DNA of 64,000 nt from Methylobacterium sp. Leaf465 (GTDB taxonomy: Bacteria > Pseudomonadota > Alphaproteobacteria > Rhizobiales > Beijerinckiaceae). Location of the stretch: contig NZ_LMRA01000045.1 in NCBI RefSeq assembly GCF_001424705.1, forward strand, positions 63,115 to 127,114, given 5' to 3'. The translations under genes and the position numbers were made by a program. The notes beneath the pieces are model-generated. The model saw only the letters and a list, made by a program, of their open reading frames with translations. It ran no database searches and was not told the origin of the DNA. Below are positions 41,187-48,180 of this stretch, in pieces. Positions within the stretch are counted from its first letter, which is position 1. The number at the start of each line of letters is the position of its first letter.

Positions 41187-42669
41187 GCCTCACGACGCCG
41201 CCTCCGCAGCCCGATCCCGATGGGGCCTGCCCCACCGCAACGGCGCCCCGCCCGCGGCGTCGGCGGAGGCGGGCCGCCGGTCGCTCTGGGCGTCGTGGCC
41301 GACGCGGACCCGGATGATCGTGCTGGTCCTCGCCATCGATGTCCTGGCCGCCCTGGTCTCGTGCGCGGTCATCGTCGTCAACGCCCGCTCCGCCGTCGAG
41401 GTCGAGATGCAGGCCGCGATGACGAATGTCGAGCTTCTGGTGTCCGATACCATCGACCTCGCCCGGGCGGGGCCGCCCGCCGGCATCCTCCAGACCCTGA
41501 ACCTGCGCATCCACGATTTGCGCCACGTCCGCGTCACGGTGCTGGACGACGCCGGCAAGGTCGTCACCGGCGGCCTCGGCCGGGTCCGGCACGACCCGCA
41601 CGCGGCGCCGGCCTGGTTCGCGGCCCTGATCGCCCCGGCGATCCGCGAGCACGACCTGCCGATCGTGGCGCAGGGCCGGCGCATCGGCACCGCCCGCATC
41701 ACCACTCAGCCGCACGACGAGATCGACGAGGTCTGGGTCTATGCCCTGTCGCTCTCGCTTGCCAGCCTCTGCCTCAGCCTGGGGCTGCTCGGCGCCCTCA
41801 CGGTGGCGTTCGGCCGCGTCCTGGCGCCGCTGACGGACCTCGCCGAGGGGCTGATCCAGCTGGAGCAGCAGGATTACACCGTCCGGCTCGAACCGCCGGC
41901 GTCGCGCGAACTCGCCGCCATCGCCACCCGGTTCAACCGAGTGGCCCAGGCCCTGGCGGAGACGCGGGCCGCCAACGGGCGGCTCAACCGCCAGCTCCTG
42001 TCGGCACAGGACGACGAGCGGCGCCGCACGGCCCTGGAGCTGCACGACGAGTTCGGCCCCTGCCTCTTCGCCCTGGAAGCGACCGCCGCCTCGGTGGTCC
42101 GCATGGCCGAGGCCGAGGCGCCGCCGGACCGGGCGCGCCTGAAGCAGCGCGCCCAGGACATCGCCAGCATCGTCGGCCAGGTCCAGACCCGGAACCGCGA
42201 CCTCCTCAACCGGCTGCGGCCGCACGCCCTCGGGCAGGTGCCCCTGCCGGAATGCCTCGATCTGCTGCTGCGCGATTTCCGGCGCCGTCACACCGGGACG
42301 CGCTTCGCCGGGAGCTTCGAGGGCCTGGCCCGCGGTTACGGCGACGTGACCGACCTGACCGTGTTCCGCTGCATGCAGGAGAGCATGACCAACGCGGTGC
42401 GGCACGGCGGGGCGCGGAACGTCACCGTCCAGGTGCGGGACGAGGCCACCACCGCCGGGCGGGTCCTGCGCCTCGCCATCCGCGACGACGGCACCGGCAT
42501 TCCGACCGGTCACAGCCTTGGACTCGGTCTTTCGGGGATGCGGGAGCGTGTGGAAGCCCTCGGGGGCACGTTCATGCTTGACAACGATCAGCCCGGCGCG
42601 GTTGTCCGGATCATGATTCCGCTCGATGATGAGCGGGACGTCGACACGAGTCCGATTCCCAGCGCATGA
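41185..42669 (+). CDS. sensor histidine kinase, HisKA_3 / UhpB-NarX type
   Basis: A 494-residue membrane sensor. Two membrane segments, near 43-66 and 188-212, enclose a periplasmic sensing region of about 120 residues. A HAMP linker follows, then the dimerisation helix with the phosphorylated His287 in RRRTALELHDEFG, and a GHKL ATPase domain with the N-box QESMTNAVRHG and the G-boxes DDGTGIP and GLGLSGMRERV. It is paired with the response regulator that overlaps its stop by 4 bases. The signal is unknown. Its ATG at 41185 overlaps, on the other strand, the first possible start of the divergent gene. Confidence 0.9.
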   Translation: MPHDAASAARSRWGLPHRNGAPPAASAEAGRRSLWASWPTRTRMIVLVLAIDVLAALVSCAVIVVNARSAVEVEMQAAMTNVELLVSDTIDLARAGPPAGILQTLNLRIHDLRHVRVTVLDDAGKVVTGGLGRVRHDPHAAPAWFAALIAPAIREHDLPIVAQGRRIGTARITTQPHDEIDEVWVYALSLSLASLCLSLGLLGALTVAFGRVLAPLTDLAEGLIQLEQQDYTVRLEPPASRELAAIATRFNRVAQALAETRAANGRLNRQLLSAQDDERRRTALELHDEFGPCLFALEATAASVVRMAEAEAPPDRARLKQRAQDIASIVGQVQTRNRDLLNRLRPHALGQVPLPECLDLLLRDFRRRHTGTRFAGSFEGLARGYGDVTDLTVFRCMQESMTNAVRHGGARNVTVQVRDEATTAGRVLRLAIRDDGTGIPTGHSLGLGLSGMRERVEALGGTFMLDNDQPGAVVRIMIPLDDERDVDTSPIPSA

Positions 42670-43325
42670 ACGCGATCGCCACCACCACCGAGGCGCCGAC
42701 CCTCGTCATCGACGATCACCCGATCGTACTCCAGGGCTGCCGGCGGGTGCTCGAGGATGCGGGGATCGAGCGGATCATCGAGGCCACCAGCGTGGTCGCG
42801 GCCTATCGCAGCTTCCTGCGCCTGCGTCCCGGGACGGTGATCTGCGACCTGACCTTTCAGGGCAGCGGCCTCGCCGGCCTCGAACTGATCCGGCGGATGC
42901 GCGACGCCAACCGGGCGGTGCGCATCCTCGTCTTCAGCATGCACAACGATCCGGTCATCGTCGCGCGGGCCCTGGAGGCCGGAGCCCTCGGCTACGTACT
43001 CAAGGACCACGCCTCCGGCGAGCTGTTCGAGGCCTTCGAACGGGTCCGGTCCGGCCGCCCCTACCTCGATCCGCGTCTGGCCACCGAGGTCGCGATGCTC
43101 CGCACCGACCCGAAGCGCACGCCCGAGACCCAGCTGACGCCGCGCGAACTGCAGATCCTGCAGCGCCTGGCACAGGGCAAGTCCTACGGCGCCATCGCGA
43201 GCGACCTGTCGGTGAGCTACAAGACCATCACCAACGCCTGCTCGATGATGCGCCAGAAGCTCGGCCTGCGCACCCTCGCGGAGCTGATCCACCTGGCGGT
43301 GACGCAGGCGCAGCGCCAGGGCTGA
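42666..43325 (+). CDS. LuxR-type (NarL family) response regulator
   Basis: A 219-residue two-domain regulator. The receiver has the acidic pocket in IDDHPI (near 15-20), the phosphorylated Asp61 in ICDLTF, and the conserved Lys in YVLKDHA near 114-120. The C-terminal LuxR helix-turn-helix contains LTPRELQILQRLAQGKS followed by AIASDLSVSYKTITN. ATGA at 42666-42669 is shared with the kinase stop, so translation is coupled and the kinase is its partner. Target genes are unknown; the divergent neighbour is a candidate. Confidence 0.92.
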   Translation: MNAIATTTEAPTLVIDDHPIVLQGCRRVLEDAGIERIIEATSVVAAYRSFLRLRPGTVICDLTFQGSGLAGLELIRRMRDANRAVRILVFSMHNDPVIVARALEAGALGYVLKDHASGELFEAFERVRSGRPYLDPRLATEVAMLRTDPKRTPETQLTPRELQILQRLAQGKSYGAIASDLSVSYKTITNACSMMRQKLGLRTLAELIHLAVTQAQRQG

Positions 43326-43337
43326 GCGGACGGCGGC

Positions 43338-43754
43338 TCAGCCGAGGCCGCCCATCGCGCGCACCACCGCCCACTCGGCCTCCGTCACGGGCTGGACCGA
43401 GAGGCGGGAATTGTTGGCGAGCACCATGGCGGCGAGGCGCGGCTCGGCCTTGATCGCCTCCAGGGTCACGGGGCGGGGCAGCGCTTCGACGGCGCGCAGA
43501 TCGACCATGCCGAAGCGGCCGGTCGCGTCGGAATCATCCGGGTAGTAGGGCCGGATCACCTCGACGATGCCCACCACCGCCTTGCCCTCGTTGGAGTGGT
43601 AGAAGAATCCGCGCTCGCCCACCTCCATCGCCATGAGGTGCTTCTTGGCGACGTGGTTGCGCACGCCGTTCCAGTGCGTGCCGGCGCCGCCCGCGGCGAC
43701 CTGCTGCTCCCAGGACCAGGTCGAGGGCTCGGACTTGTAGAGCCAGTAGGCCAT
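43338..43754 (-). CDS. EVE domain-containing protein
   Basis: A 138-residue protein that is a single EVE domain (PUA-like fold), similar in layout to THYN1. It begins MAYWLYKSEPSTWSW and includes THWNGVRNHVAKKHLMAM and GERGFFYHSN, the loop lining the modified-base pocket. EVE domains read modified bases in DNA or RNA. The ATG at 43754 has GGAGAAG upstream. It lies 48 bases after the OGFr-like gene on the same strand and may be the last gene of the tsaD operon; this links a base-reading protein with a tRNA-modification gene only by position. Confidence 0.87.
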   Translation of the reverse strand: MAYWLYKSEPSTWSWEQQVAAGGAGTHWNGVRNHVAKKHLMAMEVGERGFFYHSNEGKAVVGIVEVIRPYYPDDSDATGRFGMVDLRAVEALPRPVTLEAIKAEPRLAAMVLANNSRLSVQPVTEAEWAVVRAMGGLG

Positions 43755-43802
43755 GCGCTTCTCCAGAGACGCCGGCTCCATAGCACCGGCCAAGCGTGGC
43801 CG

Positions 43803-44267
43803 TCAGGCCCCCCGGAGCGCGGCCTCCCAGTAGCGCAGGCTCGTGGCGTTGATCGGGGCGCCGGCCTTCGCGTTCCGGGCAGTGACGAAGGCGTGGAACT
43901 CGGCCGCCGCCTCGGGCCCCAGGAGATCGGACAGGGCCGAGAGGATGCGGGTGATGCGTAGATGATTATGGTCGTGCGGCCGCAGCCAGCCGTCGGTCTC
44001 GGCATAGAAGCGGGTCATCCGCCCGAGGGCGGCGCGCAGGCCCGACAGGGCGGCCGGATCGGCGCGGATCGCCTCGGCCTCGGCCCGGCTCAGCACCGGC
44101 GCGCCGGGTACGGCGAGGCTCGCCTCGTGCAGGGGGAAGCACCATTGGATGAAGTCGTGCACGCCCTCGATATGAGCGTCGTCGAAGGCGAGGATCTCCC
44201 TCAGGCGCCGCCCGGCCCCGTCGTTGCCGGAGCCGGTCAGGAAGGCGCGGATGGGGTGCTGGCTCAC
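43803..44267 (-). CDS. opioid growth factor receptor (OGFr) N-terminal-like protein
   Basis: A 154-residue helical protein matching the OGFr conserved region, which is widespread in bacteria despite its name. Typical features are FDDAHIEGVHDFIQWCFPL near 29-47 and LRPHDHNHLRITRIL near 95-109. Bacterial members have no established function. The ATG at 44267 overlaps the gpsA stop by 4 bases (ATGA), so it is translated with gpsA. Confidence 0.82.
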   Translation of the reverse strand: MSQHPIRAFLTGSGNDGAGRRLREILAFDDAHIEGVHDFIQWCFPLHEASLAVPGAPVLSRAEAEAIRADPAALSGLRAALGRMTRFYAETDGWLRPHDHNHLRITRILSALSDLLGPEAAAEFHAFVTARNAKAGAPINATSLRYWEAALRGA

Positions 44268-45253
44268 TCGGCTTCTCCCCGCAGCGGCCGCGCCAGCAGG
44301 GCGGCGATGACGCCGTCGACGCTGGCGCCGCCCGAGACGATGGCGGCCACCGCCTCGGCCACCGGCATCTCGATACCCCGGGCGACGGCGAGGTCGACCA
44401 GGGCGGCAGCCGTGAAGGCGCCCTCCGCCAGCTTGCCGCCGGCCGCCGCCTCGGGCGAGGCCCCCGCGCCGAGGCGCTGGCCGAAGGCGAAGTTGCGCGA
44501 TTGCGGCGAGGAGGCGGTGAGCACCAGGTCGCCGAGGCCCGACAGGCCCATCAGCGTCTCCGGCCGGCCGCCATAGGCGCGGGCGAAGCGCATGAGTTCG
44601 GCGAAGGCCCTGGCGATCAGCGCGGCCCGGGCGCTCTCGCCGAGACCGCGTCCGGCAACGATGCCCGATGCGATGGCGAGGACGTTCTTGCCGGCCCCGC
44701 CGATCTCGACGCCGCGCACGTCGTCGGTGTGATAGACCCGGAGCGTCGGCCCCGAGAGGGTGCCGGCCAGGCGCGCGGCGAGACCGGCATCTGCCGCCGC
44801 GAGCGTCACGGCGGTGGGCAGGTTGCGGGCGACGTCCGCGGCGAAGCTCGGGCCGGACAGGACCGCCACCGGGGCGGCGGCGCCCAGCTGCTCGGCTGCG
44901 ACATCACTCATGAAGGCGTCGGTGCCGCGCTCGATCCCCTTGGCGCAGAGCACGATGGCGGCTTGGCGCGCGAAGGCGGCGCCCAGGTCGGCCAGAACCC
45001 CGCGCAGGGTCTGGGCCGGCGTCACCATCAGCACCGTCCCGGCCTCGGCGAGGTCGGAAGCTCCGGCGGTGACGGCGATGCGGGGGTGCAGGGGCACGCC
45101 GGGCAGGTAGCGGGCGTTCTCGCGGGTGTCCTGCAGGCGCGCCGCCGCCTCCGGGTCGCGCAGCCACAGGGTCACGTCGTGCCCGGCCGCGGCGGCCGCG
45201 TTGGCCAGCGCCGTGCCCCAGGCACCGCCGCCGACGACTCCGATCCGCTTCAT
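44264..45253 (-). CDS. gpsA: glycerol-3-phosphate dehydrogenase [NAD(P)+]
   Basis: A 329-residue cytosolic enzyme that makes sn-glycerol 3-phosphate from dihydroxyacetone phosphate for phospholipid synthesis. The dinucleotide motif GVVGGGAWGTALAN is at 5-18; VLCAKGIERGT, GPSFAADVA and the catalytic Lys in GGAGKNVLAIASGI are present. The ATG at 45253 overlaps the end of the GNAT fusion gene by 4 bases, and its stop overlaps the next gene, so it is in the middle of a tightly packed operon beginning with tsaD. The tsaD-gpsA order is conserved in alphaproteobacteria. Confidence 0.95.
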   Translation of the reverse strand: MKRIGVVGGGAWGTALANAAAAAGHDVTLWLRDPEAAARLQDTRENARYLPGVPLHPRIAVTAGASDLAEAGTVLMVTPAQTLRGVLADLGAAFARQAAIVLCAKGIERGTDAFMSDVAAEQLGAAAPVAVLSGPSFAADVARNLPTAVTLAAADAGLAARLAGTLSGPTLRVYHTDDVRGVEIGGAGKNVLAIASGIVAGRGLGESARAALIARAFAELMRFARAYGGRPETLMGLSGLGDLVLTASSPQSRNFAFGQRLGAGASPEAAAGGKLAEGAFTAAALVDLAVARGIEMPVAEAVAAIVSGGASVDGVIAALLARPLRGEAE

Positions 45254-46128
45254 GCGCTGGTCCCTCGCAATGTGACGTGGTCCGCCCGCAGACGATACAG
45301 GAGATGCGGCCGCAGCGGATGCCCCGGCGGCAGGGCCGGATGCGGGAAGCCGCCCTCCGGGCGCATGCCGAGGCGCTCCATCACCCGGCGCGAGGGCGTG
45401 TTTCCCTCGGCCGTGAAGGCGACGACCTCGGAGAGGCCGCAGCGGCCGAACAGGTCGGCGAGGGCGAGGCGAGCCCCCCGCGTGGCGATCCCGTGGCCCC
45501 AGGCCTCGCGCGCCAGGCGCCAGCCGATCTCGACGGTCTCGCCCGGCCGCTCGCCGCCCGGGAACGGCATGGGCCGCAGGAGACGCGCGCCGCCGATCAT
45601 CCCGACGAACCCGCGTCCCTCCACCGTGACGGCCCAGGGGCCGAAGCCGTCCACGGCGAAGCGCCGGGCACAGGTCCGCGCCTCGGCCCGGCTCGCGGCC
45701 GCGTCCTTGGTGGCGGGGAAGTGGCGCATGACCTCCGGGTCGCCGTTGAGGGCGGCAAAGCGCGCTTCGTCGCCCGCCTGCCAGGGCCGCAACAGGAGGT
45801 TTCCGTCGCGAAGGCCCTCGGGCTGCGCCACCGCGTCGGCCTCCCGCACCTTGCCGCGCAGGGCCAACGAGCGCCGGTTCAGCGCGCGCAGGTCGGCCCG
45901 GCCGAAGAGGACCGCCTCGCCGAGTTCGGTGGCGGCCGCGAGCTGGCCGAGGGGCAGGTTCGCCCAGGCCGGGGCCGGCACGCTCTCGCGCCAGGGGCCG
46001 CCGCAGGTGTTGTCGAGGAGGATGCGCGCGAAGCAATGGTCGCAGTGCACCGGCCAGTCCGGGCGGGCCGCCTCGGGCAGGCGTCGCTCGACGAGGTCGC
46101 GCCAGCGCAGCCGCGCGGCCTCAGGCAA
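45250..46128 (-). CDS. fusion: small conserved N-terminal domain plus RimJ/RimL-type GNAT acetyltransferase
   Basis: A 292-residue protein in two parts. Residues 1-95 (RWRDLVERRLPEAARPDWP, HCDHCFARILLDNTCGGPW, ALNRRSLALRGK) match a small stand-alone protein found between tsaD and gpsA in relatives, often labelled acetyltransferase although too short for one. Residues about 100-290 are a true GNAT domain: LLRPWQAGDEARF, the beta4 strand GFVGMIG, and the acetyl-CoA loop region LAREAWGHGIATRGARLAL, then NTPSRRVMERLGM. The start is TTG at 46128, 8 bases inside the tsaD 3' end. The acceptor is unknown; RimI-like modification of a ribosomal or other protein is one option. Confidence 0.8.
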   Translation of the reverse strand: MPEAARLRWRDLVERRLPEAARPDWPVHCDHCFARILLDNTCGGPWRESVPAPAWANLPLGQLAAATELGEAVLFGRADLRALNRRSLALRGKVREADAVAQPEGLRDGNLLLRPWQAGDEARFAALNGDPEVMRHFPATKDAAASRAEARTCARRFAVDGFGPWAVTVEGRGFVGMIGGARLLRPMPFPGGERPGETVEIGWRLAREAWGHGIATRGARLALADLFGRCGLSEVVAFTAEGNTPSRRVMERLGMRPEGGFPHPALPPGHPLRPHLLYRLRADHVTLRGTSA

Positions 46129-47164
46129 CCGCCTTCGGCTCCGCGAAGGGCCAGCGGGCGCGGGCCGGCGCGGTGAGGTCGTCCACGAGGCCGAGGCGCA
46201 GGCGCTCGATACCCGCCCAGGCGATCATCGCGCCGTTGTCGCCGCACAGGGCCAGGGGCGGCGCCACGAAGGCGAGGCCCGCCTCGCCGGCCTGGGTGGT
46301 GAGCGCCCGGCGGATCGCGCCGTTGGCCGCCACCCCGCCGGCCGCCACCAGGGCGGTGGGATGGCCGGCCACGGAGGCGAAGTCGCGCATCGCCACCCGC
46401 AGGCGGTCGACCACCACGTCGACCACCGCCGCCTGGAAGCCGGCGCAGAGGTCGGCGACGTCGACGGAGGAGAGCGGCGCCATCTTCTCCGCCTCGATCC
46501 GCAGGGCGGTCTTCAGGCCGGACAGGGAGAAGTTGGCCTCACGCCGCCCCAGCATCGGCCGCGGCAGGGCGAAGCGCTCCGGATCGCCGGTCTCGGCCAG
46601 GCGCTCGACCTCGGGGCCGCCCGGATAGCCAAGGCCGAGGAGCTTGGCGACCTTGTCGAAGGCCTCGCCGATGGCGTCGTCGATGGTGGTGCCGAGGCGG
46701 ACGTAATCGCCGACCCCCCGCACCGCCACGAGCTGGGTGTGCCCGCCGGAGGCGAGGAGCAGAAGGTAGGGGAACCCGATGCCGTCGGTGAGCCGCGCCG
46801 TCAGCGCATGCGCCTCCAGGTGGTTCACGGCGATCAGGGGCTTGCGCGCCACCAGCGCCAGGGTCTTGGCCGTGACGAGGCCGATGAGCACGCCGCCGAT
46901 CAGGCCGGGCCCGGCCGCCACCGCGATGCCGTCGACCTGGGCCAGGGTCAGGCCGGCGCTGCCCAAAGCCCGGTCGATGAGCCGGTCGAGCACCTCCACA
47001 TGGGCGCGGGCCGCGATCTCGGGAACGACGCCGCCATAGGCCGCGTGCTCGGCGATCTGGCTCAGCACCTCGTTGGAGAGGATGCGCCCGCGCCCGTTCT
47101 CGCCGGGGGCGACCACGGAGGCGGCGGTCTCGTCGCAGGTCGTTTCGATGCCGAGGACGTTCAT
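46121..47164 (-). CDS. tsaD: tRNA N6-adenosine threonylcarbamoyltransferase TsaD
   Basis: A 347-residue ASKHA-fold enzyme that, with TsaB and TsaE, installs t6A37 on tRNAs that read ANN codons. Signatures are GIETTCDETAASVV near 5-18, PEIAARAHVE near 47-56 and VNHLEAHALTARL near 113-125, which carry the metal-binding His residues; ASGGHTQLV near 138 and GLGYPGG near 167 follow. The ATG at 47164 is divergent from hemD. It leads the operon with the GNAT fusion, gpsA and the OGFr-like gene. Confidence 0.96.
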   Translation of the reverse strand: MNVLGIETTCDETAASVVAPGENGRGRILSNEVLSQIAEHAAYGGVVPEIAARAHVEVLDRLIDRALGSAGLTLAQVDGIAVAAGPGLIGGVLIGLVTAKTLALVARKPLIAVNHLEAHALTARLTDGIGFPYLLLLASGGHTQLVAVRGVGDYVRLGTTIDDAIGEAFDKVAKLLGLGYPGGPEVERLAETGDPERFALPRPMLGRREANFSLSGLKTALRIEAEKMAPLSSVDVADLCAGFQAAVVDVVVDRLRVAMRDFASVAGHPTALVAAGGVAANGAIRRALTTQAGEAGLAFVAPPLALCGDNGAMIAWAGIERLRLGLVDDLTAPARARWPFAEPKAVA

Positions 47165-47325
47165 GGACGGCGGATCATCTCGAAGGGGGCCTCGTCTGAG
47201 GGGTGCGGGGTGGCCCGGGGGATGCGCCGCACCCTATCGTCCGCCTCCTCCGGCGGCAACGACGGGTTGCCAGCGGCGGCGAGACCGGCATGGATGGGCG
47301 CGGGGTTCTGGGAGCGCGAAGCGGG

Positions 47326-48051
47326 ATGCGGATCTGGGTGGCGCGGCCGGAACCGGGGGCGGCGCGGACGGGCGCGCGCCTCGCCGCCCTGGGACACCGG
47401 CCCCTCCTCGCCCCGGTCCTCACCGTCGCACCGACGGGTTTCCGCCTGCCGGAGGAGACCTTCGCCGGGCTGATCCTCACGAGCGCCAACGCGGCGGCGG
47501 CGCTGACGCCGGCGGAGCGCGCGCGCCTCCGCGCGGTCCCGACCTTCGCGGTGGGAGCCCGGACCGCCGCCCTCGCGCGGGAGCTGGGTTTCGCGGACGT
47601 CCGCGAGGCGGAGGGAGACGCGCGGGCCCTGGCCCGGCTGGTCCGGGCCTCCCTGCCCTCGGGCGCGCACCTCGTCCACGCGGCGGGGGCCGAGCGCAAG
47701 GCCGAGCCCGCCGCCTCCCTGATCGCGGCCGGATACCGCCTCGCGGTATGCGAACTCTACGCCGCGCGGGAGGTGGCGCGGCTGCCCGATGCGGCGGCGG
47801 ACGCCCTCGCAGGCCGGCGCCTCGACGGGGCGCTCCACTACTCCCGGCGCAGCGCGCAGGCGGCACACGATCTCGCCACGGCGGCCGGGCTCGGCGGAGC
47901 CTTCGGAGACCTGACGCATTACTGCTTGTCGGCGGATGTCGCCGCGCCCCTGGTCACCGCCGGGGTCGCGGTCCATTTCGTGCCCGACCGCCCCGGGGAG
48001 GACGCGCTCCTCGCGGGATTGCCGGCCCCCGGGCCAACAGGATTTCGATAA
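47326..48051 (+). CDS. hemD: uroporphyrinogen-III synthase HemD
   Basis: A 241-residue protein with low but recognisable HemD character: MRIWVARPEPGAARTGARLAALGH at the start (in part), LILTSANAAAAL near 54-65 and HYSRRSAQAAHDLA near 170-183. HemD folds and cyclises hydroxymethylbilane to uroporphyrinogen III in heme and corrin synthesis. The start is ATG 47326, since the open frame before it is not conserved. The gene is followed by the mitofilin-like and HemY genes, the usual alphaproteobacterial order. hemC, often immediately upstream, is absent here. Confidence 0.87.
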   Translation: MRIWVARPEPGAARTGARLAALGHRPLLAPVLTVAPTGFRLPEETFAGLILTSANAAAALTPAERARLRAVPTFAVGARTAALARELGFADVREAEGDARALARLVRASLPSGAHLVHAAGAERKAEPAASLIAAGYRLAVCELYAAREVARLPDAAADALAGRRLDGALHYSRRSAQAAHDLATAAGLGGAFGDLTHYCLSADVAAPLVTAGVAVHFVPDRPGEDALLAGLPAPGPTGFR

Positions 48052-48180
48052 GGGCCTCGCTCCGGCGGCGGCCCTGGTGCTAGGACGAGCGCAAGAAGCT
48101 GCGCCGCCAGCCTCGACCCACCGGGCGCCGGATGCGCCGAACGGGTCGGGCGGCGGGAGACGGGAAGGGAGCCTTGAACC

